NCBI RefSeq assembly: GCF_000621145.1 | Contig: NZ_JHZB01000003.1 | Coordinates: forward strand, 1-64,000 | Reading direction: 5' to 3' | DNA: 64,000 bases | DNA from: Desulfobulbus elongatus DSM 2908 | GTDB taxonomy: Bacteria > Desulfobacterota > Desulfobulbia > Desulfobulbales > Desulfobulbaceae | Shown: positions 25,882 to 35,427 of the stretch, piece by piece | How positions within the stretch are numbered: the stretch's first letter is position 1 | How the letters are laid out: every line of letters begins with the position of its first letter | The notes under the pieces: generated by a model | What the model was told of the DNA's origin: nothing | What the model saw: the letters and a program-made list of their open reading frames with translations, nothing else | The model's database searches: none | Position numbers and translations under genes: made by a program

Positions 25882-25910
25882 TTGCAATCGCCCGGCAAGT
25901 GGTTTATGAT
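25882..25910 (+). promoter_or_regulatory. Sigma-70 type promoter of ssb
   Basis: TTGCAA (25882-25887), a 17-base spacer and TATGAT (25905-25910), each one mismatch from consensus. It lies 67 bases before the ssb start. The rest of 25726-25977 shows no gene. Confidence 0.65.
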
Positions 25911-25977
25911 GCCGGTCACATGACGGCATGACACAGGCGTGCCGATCTTCCCGCAATTTTCTCCGTGCAGGTGAGCA

Positions 25978-26397
25978 ATGGTCAACAAGGTAATGTTAAT
26001 CGGCAATCTGGGAGCCGATCCGGAAATTCGCTATACCCAGAGCGGGACGCCGGTGGCCACTTTCCGCGTGGCGACCACCGAACGCTGGAAGGGGCAGGAC
26101 GGGCAGATGCAGGAACAGACCGAATGGCACAGTATCGTTGCCTGGCGGCGGCTGGCCGAGATCTGCGGCGAGTATCTCTCGAAAGGTTCCCGGGTGTACA
26201 TCGAGGGCAAGCTGCAAACCCGGAAATGGCAGGACCAGAATGGCAACGACCGCTATACCACCGAGATCATCGCCCGCGAGATGAAAATGCTCTCGCCGCG
26301 GACCACGGGCGGAAGCGAGTACGGCGGCGCCAATCAGGGGTACGGCACGGAATCGTTTCCCGAGCCGCCGCCCATGGGCGACGACGTGCCGTTCTGA
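25978..26397 (+). CDS. ssb: Single-stranded DNA-binding protein
   Basis: A 139-residue SSB. The OB fold begins [20 protein letters not shown] and continues with [33 protein letters not shown] and TTEIIA. A short Gly-rich linker leads to the acidic tip GDDVPF, the docking peptide for replication and repair partners. Its length (139) is shorter than E. coli SSB (178) because the linker is brief. It has its own promoter (25882) and terminator (26423), so it is a single-gene unit. Confidence 0.95.
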   Translation: MVNKVMLIGNLGADPEIRYTQSGTPVATFRVATTERWKGQDGQMQEQTEWHSIVAWRRLAEICGEYLSKGSRVYIEGKLQTRKWQDQNGNDRYTTEIIAREMKMLSPRTTGGSEYGGANQGYGTESFPEPPPMGDDVPF

Positions 26398-26422
26398 ACC
26401 GCGTCCTCGTGTGTTCGTTCCC

Positions 26423-26460
26423 GCAACCCGGACAGACTCGTGCTGTCCGGGTTGCAGTGT
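26423..26460 (+). terminator. Terminator after ssb
   Basis: A perfect 13-base stem: GCAACCCGGACAG (26423-26435) pairs with CTGTCCGGGTTGC (26443-26455) over a 7-base loop. It is followed by AGTGTTTTG, a weak T-run. It lies 26 bases after the ssb stop. Confidence 0.75.
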
Positions 26461-26856
26461 TTTGTGCAGCCGGGAAGGCGCGGGCTGGGTGAGCGGAAAT
26501 TAGCGGGCGGAGGGCACGGAGATGCCGTCGGCCGTGCCGGTTTCCGCATCGGGGTTCGAGGAAGACCGGTGGACATACCGGCATCTGCGGGCGCCGCCCG
26601 GCGGTGTGTTTTTGCCTTTCCTGCCCCGCAAAAAAGTGTGCTACGTCCCGCACGGCCGCAGGGCCGGATGTCCTGCCGCGCTGCGATCGTGACGCCGGCG
26701 AGATGGGCGTGTGGGCGTCTTTTCGTAAAACTATTTTTCTTGACAGATGATACCGCTACCGGTAATGAATAGCCGTTCATTTTCGTTTAATGCAATAACC
26801 TGCTGTTCATAGAAGGTTTACGTTTCTATTTCACGTCTGAGGGAGAGGTTGGATTC
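26461..26856. other. Long leader region of the nuo operon
   Basis: About 400 bases without a recognisable gene. A perfect TTGACA at 26740-26745 could be the -35 box of the nuo promoter. The -10 is unclear (GGTAAT after 15 bases or TAATGA after 17), and the nearby TACCGCTACCGGTA is a small palindrome-like site. The 26775-26830 stretch is AT-richer than its surroundings. Confidence 0.4.
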
Positions 26857-27216
26857 ATGGTGACGGAACTGGTGCTATCAGCAATGGCCTTGATCGGAAT
26901 TGCCATCGTCATCCCGCTGTTCATGCTGGTGACAACGGTGTTCGGTCCACGTGCCGGTGGGGAAATAAAGAATCAACCCTACGAGAGCGGTGTCAAGCGG
27001 ATGATTGGCTTGGCGGAGCAGAAGTTCAGCGTCAAGTTTTACCTGCTGGCCATTCTGTTCCTGCTGTTCGATATTGAGGCGGTGTTCATGTACCCATGGG
27101 CGGTCGGTGTACGCGAACTGGGCTGGTTCGGGTTCGCGGAAATGGTCGTCTTCATGGTGCTACTGTTGACCGGACTTATTTATATTCTTCGGAAAGGGGT
27201 GCTCAATTGGCGTTAG
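26857..27216 (+). CDS. nuoA: NADH-quinone oxidoreductase subunit A
   Basis: A 119-residue membrane subunit of complex I with three transmembrane helices (about 5-28, 62-80 and 90-111). Signatures are NQPYESGV (the A-subunit loop) and FYLLAILFLLFDIEAVFMYPWA. It begins behind GAGGGAGAGG. It is the first gene of a 14-subunit nuo operon. Its end overlaps the probable TTG start of nuoB. Confidence 0.95.
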   Translation: MVTELVLSAMALIGIAIVIPLFMLVTTVFGPRAGGEIKNQPYESGVKRMIGLAEQKFSVKFYLLAILFLLFDIEAVFMYPWAVGVRELGWFGFAEMVVFMVLLLTGLIYILRKGVLNWR

Positions 27217-27719
27217 GATTAGAAGCAAGTCTGGGTGATTCGGTACTGACCACCAAAGTCGATGCAGTCATCAACTGGGGACGTCAGTACTCTCTGTGGC
27301 CGTTTGTATACGGAACCGCCTGCTGCGCAATCGAATTCATGAGTGCCGCTGCAAGTCAGCTCGATATCTCCCGCTGGGGGGCCGAGGTCGTGCGTTTTTC
27401 GCCCCGGCAGGCTGACCTGCTGCTCGTCTGCGGTACCATCAGCTACAAGCAGGCCCCGATTCTCAAACAGATCTACGAGCAGATGCCCGAACCCAAGTGG
27501 GTCGTGGCCATGGGTGCGTGCGCCACCTCCGGCGGCATCTACGACAACTACTGCACCGTCCAGGGAATCGACACCATCATCCCGGTGGACGTGTATATTT
27601 CCGGTTGTCCTCCCCGGCCCGAGGCGGTTCTGGATGCCCTGATGAAGATCCAGGATCAGATCAAGGGAGAGAGCGTGCTGAACGATCGCCACAAAGACTT
27701 TAAAGGGATTCTCGACTGA
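27207..27719 (+). CDS. nuoB: NADH-quinone oxidoreductase subunit B
   Basis: A 170-residue peripheral subunit carrying cluster N2. The ligands are visible as [10 protein letters not shown] (double Cys), MGACATSGG and ISGCPPRPE. The start is taken at TTG 27207, ten bases inside the end of nuoA, because GGAAAGGGG precedes it and the homologous reading begins there. ATG codons further upstream lie inside nuoA. N2 hands electrons to quinone at the interface with NuoD and NuoH. Confidence 0.92.
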   Translation: MALGLEASLGDSVLTTKVDAVINWGRQYSLWPFVYGTACCAIEFMSAAASQLDISRWGAEVVRFSPRQADLLLVCGTISYKQAPILKQIYEQMPEPKWVVAMGACATSGGIYDNYCTVQGIDTIIPVDVYISGCPPRPEAVLDALMKIQDQIKGESVLNDRHKDFKGILD

Positions 27720-27720
27720 T

Positions 27721-29436
27721 ATGAATACGACGGCACTAGAAGTACTCAAGGCCGCGTTTCCGGATGCATCCTGCACGGCTTCGGTCGATGCGGCGGTGCT
27801 GACGGTGCAGCCTGCGCAACTCGAATCAACGCTTGCCCGCCTGAAAAACGATCCGGCGCTCAACTTCGGATTGCTTCTCGATGTGACCGCGGTCGACTAT
27901 CTCGAATACCCGGTGCAGCAGGAGACGCGTTTTGTTGTGGTGTATACGCTCCGCAACTGGGAAAAGAACATGCTGGTCCAGGTCCGGGTCCCGGTTGCCG
28001 ACCCGGAAGTGGGCATCCCTTCGGCCACGGCGCTGTGGGATTCGGCCAACTGGGGCGAGCGCGAGACCTACGACCAGTACGGCATCAATTTCCAGGGACA
28101 TCCGGACCTGCGCCGCATTCTCAACCACTGGCAGTTCCAGGGGCATCCCCTGCGCAAGGATTATCCCATCGGCGAGGGGCAGATCTGCTACGAGAGCGAT
28201 AGTCTGGAAAAGGAAATCAAGGCCCGGCTGGCGAAAAACGGTGTCGATCAGTCCCTGATGGAGGACATCAACACCGAGATCATGTATCTCAACCTCGGGC
28301 CCTCACATCCAGCCACCCATGGCGCCATCCGCATCCTCACCGCCCTTGACGGCGAAACCGTTCTGGCCAACGTCAACGAGATCGGCTATCTCCACCGCGG
28401 GTTCGAAAAGACCGCCGAGAACAGGACCTACAACCAGGTAATCCCCCTCACCGACCGGCTCAACTACTGCTCGGCGCTGATGAACAACATCGCCTACGCC
28501 AAGGCGGTCGAGTCTTGGCTCGGCATCGAGATCACCGAGCGGGCCAAGTTCATGCGGGTCATTTTGTCGGAGTTCTTCCGGGTGCAGGATCATCTGGTGT
28601 GCATCGCCGCCAACCTAGTCGACATGGGCGGTCTGACCAACTACTGGTACCTGTACAACGAAAAGGAGGCCTCCTACGATTTCATCAGCCGGCTGACCGG
28701 TGCCCGCCTCACCAATTCCTTCACTCGGATCGGTGGTATGTACCGCGATTTTTACGAGGGCTGGGAAACCGATATGGAGAACCAGCTCCGGGATATCGAG
28801 AAGGGCGTCAACGATTCCCTCAAGCTGGTGCTGAAAAACCGGATCGTTCACGATCGGACCCAGAACGTCTGCGTCATGCCGGCCGACCTGGCCCTGTCCT
28901 ACGGATACACTGGCCCCTGCCTGCGCGCCAGCGGCGTTCCCTTCGACCTGCGCAAGGACAACCCCTACTACTACTACGACACCTTTGATTTCACCATCCC
29001 GCTCGGTTCCAAGGGCGACATCTACGACCGGATCACGATTCGCTACGAGGAGATCTTCCAGAGCATCAGCATCATCCGGCAGGCGATGAAGCGGATTCCC
29101 AAGGGACCGGTGACCGTCAGCAACAACAACGTCACCCTGCCGCCCAAGACGGAGGTGTACAAAAACATCGAAGCGCTGGCCGGCCACTTCAAGCTGGTGT
29201 TCGAGGGCGTTCAGGTGCCTGCCGGCGAATGGTACGACTCCTTCGAGGCTGCCAACGGCGAGCTGGGTTTTCATTTCGTCTCCGACGGCTCCGGGCGGCC
29301 CTACAAGTGCAAGGTCCGGCCACCGTGCTTCTACATGATGAGCGGATTCCACGAAATGATTGAAGGTGAAATGATTGCCGATGCCGTGATCAATCTCGGC
29401 AGCATCAATATTATTGGCGGAGAGTTGGACAGATGA
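27721..29436 (+). CDS. nuoCD: NADH-quinone oxidoreductase fused subunit CD
   Basis: A 571-residue fusion. Residues 1-165 are NuoC ([26 protein letters not shown] and [11 protein letters not shown]). From about 185 it is NuoD ([16 protein letters not shown] with the quinone-pocket His region, [16 protein letters not shown], ending [15 protein letters not shown]). The fusion is known from enterobacteria and several other lineages. NuoD is the relative of NiFe-hydrogenase large subunits and lacks the metal-binding Cys pairs, in contrast to HoxH encoded 8 kb away. It starts one base after the nuoB stop and overlaps nuoE by four bases. Confidence 0.95.
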   Translation: MNTTALEVLKAAFPDASCTASVDAAVLTVQPAQLESTLARLKNDPALNFGLLLDVTAVDYLEYPVQQETRFVVVYTLRNWEKNMLVQVRVPVADPEVGIPSATALWDSANWGERETYDQYGINFQGHPDLRRILNHWQFQGHPLRKDYPIGEGQICYESDSLEKEIKARLAKNGVDQSLMEDINTEIMYLNLGPSHPATHGAIRILTALDGETVLANVNEIGYLHRGFEKTAENRTYNQVIPLTDRLNYCSALMNNIAYAKAVESWLGIEITERAKFMRVILSEFFRVQDHLVCIAANLVDMGGLTNYWYLYNEKEASYDFISRLTGARLTNSFTRIGGMYRDFYEGWETDMENQLRDIEKGVNDSLKLVLKNRIVHDRTQNVCVMPADLALSYGYTGPCLRASGVPFDLRKDNPYYYYDTFDFTIPLGSKGDIYDRITIRYEEIFQSISIIRQAMKRIPKGPVTVSNNNVTLPPKTEVYKNIEALAGHFKLVFEGVQVPAGEWYDSFEAANGELGFHFVSDGSGRPYKCKVRPPCFYMMSGFHEMIEGEMIADAVINLGSINIIGGELDR

Positions 29437-29939
29437 GTGATCGATCACAGCTAATAGAAACGGGAAAACCGTTCATTTTTGATGCGCAGCGGGATGCCGA
29501 GTTCGAGCGGCTGGTCAAGCGGTATCCCACCAGGGAATCGATGATTCTCCCCTCTCTCTGGCTGGTGCAGGAGCAGGAGGGGTGGATCAGCGCCGAGGCC
29601 ATGGCCTACATCGCCGACCGCATCGGCACCTTCCCCAGCATGGTGTACGAGGCAGCCACCTTCTATACCATGTACAACCTCCAGCCCAAGGGGAAATACC
29701 ATATCTGCGTGTGCCGGACGCTTTCCTGCTACCTGCTCGGCAAGCAGGAGATCGTCGACTATCTGAAGCAGGAGTTGGGCATCAAACCCGGGGAGGTCAG
29801 CGCGGACGGACAATTCAGCCTGGAAGAGGTGGAATGCCTCGGACACTGCGGTTCCGCTCCCGTGGTCCAGGTGAACGGAGAGTTCTACGAGGACATGAAC
29901 GTCGCCAAACTCAAAGAACTCTTGGCCACGCTGAAATAA
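29433..29939 (+). CDS. nuoE: NADH-quinone oxidoreductase subunit E
   Basis: A 168-residue [2Fe-2S] (N1a) subunit. It has [19 protein letters not shown], the first Cys pair CRTLSC and the second [10 protein letters not shown]. It belongs to the NADH-input module with NuoF and NuoG. Its presence indicates that this complex I takes NADH directly rather than ferredoxin or F420H2. The start overlaps nuoCD by ATGA. It is a paralogue of HoxE (22946-23455). Confidence 0.95.
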   Translation: MSDRSQLIETGKPFIFDAQRDAEFERLVKRYPTRESMILPSLWLVQEQEGWISAEAMAYIADRIGTFPSMVYEAATFYTMYNLQPKGKYHICVCRTLSCYLLGKQEIVDYLKQELGIKPGEVSADGQFSLEEVECLGHCGSAPVVQVNGEFYEDMNVAKLKELLATLK

Positions 29940-29952
29940 GGAGAGCGAACAG

Positions 29953-31224
29953 ATGCAAGTACAAGTACTCAGTGCCAGGTTTGACATCCCGGACGCCAAC
30001 AAGATCGAGATCGCCAAGGAGCATGGGGCCTATGCCACCCTGGACAAGGTCTTTGCGATGCAGCCCGAGGAGATCATCGAGGTGGTCAAGGCGAGCGGGT
30101 TGCGGGGCCGCGGCGGCGCCGGCTTTCCCACCGGTCTGAAATGGAGCTTTCTGCCGAAGAACATCGACAAACCGGTCTATCTGGCGGTCAACTCGGACGA
30201 ATCGGAACCGGCCACCTTCAAGGATCGCTTCATCCTGGTCCGCGATCCCCACATGCTGATCGAGGGGATCATCATCTGCTGCTATGCGATCAAGAGCCAT
30301 GCCGCCTACATCTACATCCGCGGTGAATACACCACCCAGGTGAAGGTTCTCCAGGCCGCCATCGACGAGGCCTATGCCGCCGGCTATCTGGGCGACAGCG
30401 TCGCCGGCCACGATTACAAGCTCGACGTGACCGTCCATCGCGGCGCCGGCGCCTACGTCTGCGGCGAGGAAACCGCCCTGCTCGAATCCATCGAGGGCCG
30501 GAAGGGCCAGCCCCGGAGCAAGCCGCCGTTTCCGGCGGTCGAGGGCCTGTACGGCTGCCCCACCATCATCAACAACGTCCAGAGTATCGCCTCGCTGCCC
30601 TTCATCCTGACCAACGGCGCCGACGCCTACAAGGCCTACGGCACCGAGAAGAGCCCGGGCACCCATCTGTTCGGCATCTCCGGCCTGGTCAAGAAGCCCG
30701 GCATGTATGAATTGCCTCTGGGCTTGCCTCTGCTGGAGGTGATCGACAAGGTGGCGGGCGGTGTGCGCGACGGCCGCACCCTGAAGGGGGTTATCCCCGG
30801 CGGCAGTTCAACCCCGGTCCTGACCCCTGAAGAGGCCCAGACCGTAACGCTCGACTACGAATCCATGGCGGCCCACAAAACCATGTTCGGCTCCGGCGGT
30901 ATCGTGGTGCTCGACGACACGGTCGACATGGTGAAGCTGGTGGAAAACCTGATCTATTTCTACCACCATGAGTCCTGCGGTCAATGCACGCCGTGCCGCG
31001 AAGGTCTCGGCTGGATGCTGAAGATCGTCCGCAAGATCATCCGGGGCGAGGGAACCACGGCCGACATCGACCTGCTGACCGAACTGTGCGACAACATTGA
31101 GATGAAGACCGTCTGCGTCCTCTCGGCAGCATGCACCATGTCGACACGCAGTTACTTGAACAAATTCCGGCATGAATTCGAAGCGTACGTCGCAGGCGGC
31201 GCTCCGGCTCAGGCTGCGATGTAA
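29953..31224 (+). CDS. nuoF: NADH-quinone oxidoreductase subunit F
   Basis: A 423-residue NADH- and FMN-binding subunit. Motifs in order: [48 protein letters not shown] and the N3 cluster ESCGQCTPCREG with a distal Cys near 375. It starts behind AAGGAGAG. It resembles the core of HoxF without the fused N-terminal ferredoxin domain. Confidence 0.95.
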   Translation: MQVQVLSARFDIPDANKIEIAKEHGAYATLDKVFAMQPEEIIEVVKASGLRGRGGAGFPTGLKWSFLPKNIDKPVYLAVNSDESEPATFKDRFILVRDPHMLIEGIIICCYAIKSHAAYIYIRGEYTTQVKVLQAAIDEAYAAGYLGDSVAGHDYKLDVTVHRGAGAYVCGEETALLESIEGRKGQPRSKPPFPAVEGLYGCPTIINNVQSIASLPFILTNGADAYKAYGTEKSPGTHLFGISGLVKKPGMYELPLGLPLLEVIDKVAGGVRDGRTLKGVIPGGSSTPVLTPEEAQTVTLDYESMAAHKTMFGSGGIVVLDDTVDMVKLVENLIYFYHHESCGQCTPCREGLGWMLKIVRKIIRGEGTTADIDLLTELCDNIEMKTVCVLSAACTMSTRSYLNKFRHEFEAYVAGGAPAQAAM

Positions 31225-31242
31225 CGGGGATAAGGGTTTACC

Positions 31243-32805
31243 ATGGCTGAGAAGGTAAAACTGTTTGTTAACGGTCAAGAAGTAGAAGTCGAAGCAGGGA
31301 AGAACCTGATCGACGCCTTTGGCGCGATCGGAATCGAAATCCCGCATCTCTGCTACCATCCCGCCTTGGGCGCCGACGGCAACTGCCGCATGTGCCTGGT
31401 CGGCATTGAGGATGGCCGGCCGCCGCTGGTGCCCGCCTGCAAGACCAAGGTTGCCGAGGGAATGAAAGTGCAGCTGGATGCGGAGAAAATCAAGAAAATC
31501 CAGCGCGACATCATGGAGCTTGAACTGATCAACCACCCGATCGACTGCCCGATCTGCGATCAGGCCGGTGAGTGCAAGCTGCAGGATTATTACATGAAAT
31601 ACGACGGGCAACCGAGCCGGATGACCGTCAAACCGGTGCTGAAGGCCAAGAAGATGGATTTCGGCTGCGGCGTGGTCCATGACCAGGAGCGGTGCGTGCT
31701 CTGCGCCCGTTGCGTCCGCTTCACCCGCCTGATCACCAAGACCGGCGAGCTGGGCATCGTCAACCGGACCGATGCCGCCCGGGTCAACATCTTCCCCGGA
31801 CGGCCTCTGAACAACCGCTATGCCTTGAACGTGGTCGACCTCTGCCCGGTCGGCGCCATGACCAGCCGCGATTTCCGCTTCAAGCAGCGGGCGTGGTTCC
31901 TTACCAAGAGCCCGTCCATCTGCCACGGCTGCAGCAAGGGCTGCAACATCTTCATCGACCACAACCGGGAAAAATACAAAGACGACGTCATCTACCGCTA
32001 TCGGCCGCGGCTCAACGAGAAGGTCAACGGTTATTTCATGTGTGATGAAGGCCGCATGACCTACAAGCTCGAAAACGACAATCGCCTGGGCACGCCCAGG
32101 GTCAATGGCCGCGAGGCCGGTTTTGACGAGGCGATCGAATCGGTACGCCGGGCTGTCAGCGAGGCGAAGAAAGCCGTGGTCCTGATCTCACCGAACGCCT
32201 CCCTTGAGCAGATGTTCGCCGCGCAGCAGTTCGCCGCCGCCATCAATGCGCCGGTGAGCGGCTACAGTGACGGCTACGTCAAAGCCGGCGATGGCGACGA
32301 TTTCCTCATCAAAGACGATAAATCGGCCAACCGCGCTTCCTTCGCCCTGCTGGGGATCGACGATTCCAAGACCGCCTTCGAGGCTGCGCTCAACGGTGCC
32401 GACCTGCTGCTCAGCTTTGACAACGATCTCAGCCGCTCGTTGAGCGGCGATGCGTTGACCCAACTGCTGGCCGACACCAAGTTGATCATGGTCGCGAGTT
32501 CCCAGACCGACTGCGTGGCCAAGGCCGCGGTGGCGGTGCCGGTGGCTTCCTACAGCGAAGATGCGGGGAGCCTCGTCAACTGTGACGGGCGTCTCCAGAG
32601 CTACGAGGTCGCCGTGGTGAAGAACCAGCCGGCAAAAAGCCTGATCGAGGTCCTGCACCTCTGCGGCGGCGAGATCAAGAGCAATCAGGAGGCCCGTGCC
32701 GGTCTGCAGGCTGCGGTCGCTGTCCTGAAGGATATCGATTTGGAACAGATCCCGGCCGAAGGGATCGCACTAACTGAAAGCGAGGTCGCACATGTCGCAG
32801 CTTGA
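31243..32805 (+). CDS. nuoG: NADH-quinone oxidoreductase subunit G, short form
   Basis: A 520-residue subunit. It has an N-terminal [2Fe-2S] domain (LCYHPALGADGNCRMC), the N5-type region CPICDQAGECKLQDYY, N4 ligands CVLCARCVRF and LCPVGAM, and then CHGCSKGCN with a distal MCDEGR that fits an N7 cluster. The remaining 250 residues are a reduced version of the molybdopterin-oxidoreductase-like domain, so the protein is much shorter than the roughly 900-residue E. coli NuoG. The C-terminal part has weak sequence constraint by eye. It overlaps nuoH by 14 bases. The shortening looks natural, because the frame ends directly at the next subunit. Confidence 0.92.
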   Translation: MAEKVKLFVNGQEVEVEAGKNLIDAFGAIGIEIPHLCYHPALGADGNCRMCLVGIEDGRPPLVPACKTKVAEGMKVQLDAEKIKKIQRDIMELELINHPIDCPICDQAGECKLQDYYMKYDGQPSRMTVKPVLKAKKMDFGCGVVHDQERCVLCARCVRFTRLITKTGELGIVNRTDAARVNIFPGRPLNNRYALNVVDLCPVGAMTSRDFRFKQRAWFLTKSPSICHGCSKGCNIFIDHNREKYKDDVIYRYRPRLNEKVNGYFMCDEGRMTYKLENDNRLGTPRVNGREAGFDEAIESVRRAVSEAKKAVVLISPNASLEQMFAAQQFAAAINAPVSGYSDGYVKAGDGDDFLIKDDKSANRASFALLGIDDSKTAFEAALNGADLLLSFDNDLSRSLSGDALTQLLADTKLIMVASSQTDCVAKAAVAVPVASYSEDAGSLVNCDGRLQSYEVAVVKNQPAKSLIEVLHLCGGEIKSNQEARAGLQAAVAVLKDIDLEQIPAEGIALTESEVAHVAA

Positions 32806-34078
32806 TATTCTTCTCCTAGTTCTCAGAGTTGCCTTTGGAGCGTTTGTGCCGCTTTGCTTCATAGCGGTCCTCGTCTGGATGGAGCGCCGCGGCGCCGCCT
32901 TCTTTCAGGACCGGTCCGGGCCCAACCGTGCCAACATCTGCGGCTTCAGGGCCGGCGGTCTGGTGCAGAACCTTGCCGATGCGGTCAAGCTGATCACCAA
33001 GGAAGACATCATTCCGGACCACATCAAGCATAAATTCTATTTTGTTCTGGCGCCGGTGATCGTTTTTTGTATCGCTCTGGTGTCCTTTGCCGCGGTTCCG
33101 TTCGCCGATGCGCTGATCATCAACGGCAAGGAATACCTCATGCAGGCCATCCCGACCGATCTCGGCATCCTCTGGTTCCTGGCCCTGGCGGGGTTCGCGG
33201 TCTACGGCATCATCCTGGCCGGCTGGTCCTCGCACAACAAGTACGGCGTCCTGGGCGGGCTGCGCGCCGCGGCCCAGGTCATCAGCTATGAAATACCGAT
33301 GGGGCTCGCCATTATCAGCGCGCTCGTCGTCTACGGCACGGTCAACCTCACGGAGATCGCCCAGTATCAGGGACAGCTGCTCTTCGGTTTCATTCCCATG
33401 TGGGGCGTGGTGCTCCAGCCTTTGGGAGCCATCATTTTCATCGTTGCCGCCTTTGCCGAAGCCAACCGTACCCCCTTCGATCTGGCGGAAGGCGAGAGCG
33501 AGCTGGTCGCCGGTTTTCACGTCGAATACAGTTCGATGAAATTCGGCATGTTCTTCATGGGCGAGTACGTGGCCATGTTCACGTCCAGCGCCATCATCGT
33601 CACCCTCTATTTCGGCGGCTATCAGATTCCCTGGTTTTCCACCGAAACCCTGGTCAACAATGCTCGCGCCATCACCGTTCTCCTTATGCTGCTGACCCCG
33701 GCCTTTGCCTGGGTGTTCGCCCTGTGGATGGCCAAGAACAACAAGAGCCACTATGACCGCCCCAACGATCCCAGGGTGCGGGAAGCCCAGATCTATACCA
33801 AGATCCTCTGGGGCGTGGTCGCTGCTCTCGAAATCGTGCTCTTCATCTACCTCATTACGGTTTCGGGCGGGGTCGCGGATCGCATTCTGGTCACATTGCT
33901 GCAGATTGTCACCTTCCTGGTGAAGACGACACTCATGTGCTTTGTCTATGTCTGGGTGCGGTGGACTCTGCCGCGCTTTCGCTATGATCAGCTGCAGAAA
34001 CTGGGTTGGCAAACTCTCCTGCCGCTTTCACTGCTGAATATCTTTGTCACAAGTGCAATCGTGGTTGCATTGAGTTAA
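32792..34078 (+). CDS. nuoH: NADH-quinone oxidoreductase subunit H, long form
   Basis: A 428-residue membrane subunit forming part of the quinone cavity. Signatures are VWMERRGAAFFQDR, GPNRANICGF, GLRAAAQVISYEIPMG and AEANRTPFDLAEGESELVAGFHVEYSS. It is about 100 residues longer than E. coli NuoH. An insert between about residues 290 and 375 adds two predicted membrane helices (around 295-312 and 338-355) before the conserved RWTLPRFRYDQLQKLGW end. A longer NuoH form exists in some bacterial lineages. Gene order and overlap with nuoG are normal. Confidence 0.93.
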   Translation: MSQLDILLLVLRVAFGAFVPLCFIAVLVWMERRGAAFFQDRSGPNRANICGFRAGGLVQNLADAVKLITKEDIIPDHIKHKFYFVLAPVIVFCIALVSFAAVPFADALIINGKEYLMQAIPTDLGILWFLALAGFAVYGIILAGWSSHNKYGVLGGLRAAAQVISYEIPMGLAIISALVVYGTVNLTEIAQYQGQLLFGFIPMWGVVLQPLGAIIFIVAAFAEANRTPFDLAEGESELVAGFHVEYSSMKFGMFFMGEYVAMFTSSAIIVTLYFGGYQIPWFSTETLVNNARAITVLLMLLTPAFAWVFALWMAKNNKSHYDRPNDPRVREAQIYTKILWGVVAALEIVLFIYLITVSGGVADRILVTLLQIVTFLVKTTLMCFVYVWVRWTLPRFRYDQLQKLGWQTLLPLSLLNIFVTSAIVVALS

Positions 34079-34091
34079 GAAAGGAGCTGGC

Positions 34092-34616
34092 ATGAGTGGA
34101 AAAGTAAAGATAATGGAGCGTAAAGGCAAAGACCTTTACGAGCGACTGTACCTGGTTGAGGTCTTCAAGGGGATGGCGGTGACCTTTGGTCACTTTATCT
34201 CCAACTTCCTTGATAACTCGAAACTCTACGTTCGGCATTACCCCGAGCAGAAACCCGAGATCACTGCCCGGTGGCGCGGCCGGCATCGCCTGACCAAGCA
34301 CGAAGACGGCACCATGAAGTGCGTTGCCTGCTTCATGTGCCAGACCAACTGCCCCGCCAAATGCATCATGATCGAGGCCGGCGAACGCGTTGACGGCCGG
34401 ACCGAGAAAATGCCGGTCCGTTTCGATATCGACCTGCTGGAATGCATCTACTGCGGCTATTGTGTCGAGGCCTGCCCCATGGACGCCATTCGCATGGATA
34501 CCGGCATATTCGCCGTGACCGGCAGCGACAGGCAGTCGTTTGTGATGGGGCTCGATGCACTGCTGGCCACGCCGGGTGCTTTTACCGAAGAAGAGTACAA
34601 GAAAGGGGGCGCTTGA
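34092..34616 (+). CDS. nuoI: NADH-quinone oxidoreductase subunit I
   Basis: A 174-residue subunit with two [4Fe-4S] clusters (N6a, N6b). The ligands are CVACFMCQTNCPAKC and CIYCGYCVEACPMDAI. The N-terminal region EVFKGMAVTFGHF anchors it at the membrane. It starts behind AAAGGAG. Confidence 0.95.
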   Translation: MSGKVKIMERKGKDLYERLYLVEVFKGMAVTFGHFISNFLDNSKLYVRHYPEQKPEITARWRGRHRLTKHEDGTMKCVACFMCQTNCPAKCIMIEAGERVDGRTEKMPVRFDIDLLECIYCGYCVEACPMDAIRMDTGIFAVTGSDRQSFVMGLDALLATPGAFTEEEYKKGGA

Positions 34617-34620
34617 TACC

Positions 34621-35130
34621 ATGTTTGCCGACGGGCTATTTATAGGATTTGCCGTACTTGCCGTGCTGGGCGCGGTTGGGCTGGTATTGTTCCGGCACCC
34701 GATGAACGGAGCGATGAGCTTTGTCGTCACTCTGATCTCTTTGGCCGGATTGTACGCCCTGCTTTCAGCCAAGCTGATTTTCGCCCTGCAGTTGATTGTG
34801 TACGCGGGGGCGATCATGTCGCTGATTGTCTTTATCATCATGTTCCTGAACATCCAACCGGGCGACCTTCCCCAGGAAGAGACGAAACTGTTCTACGTCC
34901 TGGGCGGCGGAATAGTGGTGCTGCCCATCGGACTGTTCCTGGCCAAGATCGTCAAGAGCCTGCCTGAGCATTCGACCGAAATTTTGGGCAATAACTTCGG
35001 CGGGGTGAAGGAAGTCGGACTGCTGCTGTTCCGTGACTGGTTGATCCCGTTCGAGATCGTCTCGATCCTTCTGCTGGTTTCCCTGGTCGGCGCTGTCATC
35101 CTCGCAGGTAAAAGGGGGACCACGAAATGA
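34621..35130 (+). CDS. nuoJ: NADH-quinone oxidoreductase subunit J
   Basis: A 169-residue membrane subunit with five transmembrane helices. It has [31 protein letters not shown] (the pi-bulge helix) and a final helix near 140-163. The ATG at 34621 lies four bases after the nuoI stop. The stop overlaps nuoK by four bases. Confidence 0.93.
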   Translation: MFADGLFIGFAVLAVLGAVGLVLFRHPMNGAMSFVVTLISLAGLYALLSAKLIFALQLIVYAGAIMSLIVFIIMFLNIQPGDLPQEETKLFYVLGGGIVVLPIGLFLAKIVKSLPEHSTEILGNNFGGVKEVGLLLFRDWLIPFEIVSILLLVSLVGAVILAGKRGTTK

Positions 35131-35423
35131 TGCACTGCTATCTCTATCTGAGCATTATCCTGTTTTGCCTCGGCATTGTCGGCGTTATCGCCAGGCGGAA
35201 TGTCTTCACCGTGTTCATGTCCGTCGAGTTGATGCTGAATGCCGCCAATCTGGCCTTCATCACCTTTTCGCGGGTGCATGAAAGCATGGATGGCCACGTG
35301 CTGGCGATGATGGTGATGGCGGTTGCCGCCGCCGAGGCTGCCCTGGCGCTTGCCGTTGTGATTTTACTGCACAAACATAAGAGCAAGCTCGATACCAACG
35401 TGTTCAGTTTGCTGAAAGGGTGA
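35127..35423 (+). CDS. nuoK: NADH-quinone oxidoreductase subunit K
   Basis: A 98-residue, three-helix membrane subunit related to MrpC. It carries the key membrane Glu residues in [15 protein letters not shown] and in [13 protein letters not shown]. It starts with ATGATG overlapping the nuoJ stop. Confidence 0.95.
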   Translation: MMHCYLYLSIILFCLGIVGVIARRNVFTVFMSVELMLNAANLAFITFSRVHESMDGHVLAMMVMAVAAAEAALALAVVILLHKHKSKLDTNVFSLLKG

Positions 35424-35427
35424 TTCC

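Noticed and set aside
26461-26772. Open plus-strand frame of about 110 codons before nuoA
   Set aside because: No ribosome site, random-looking translation, and it overlaps the ssb terminator region.
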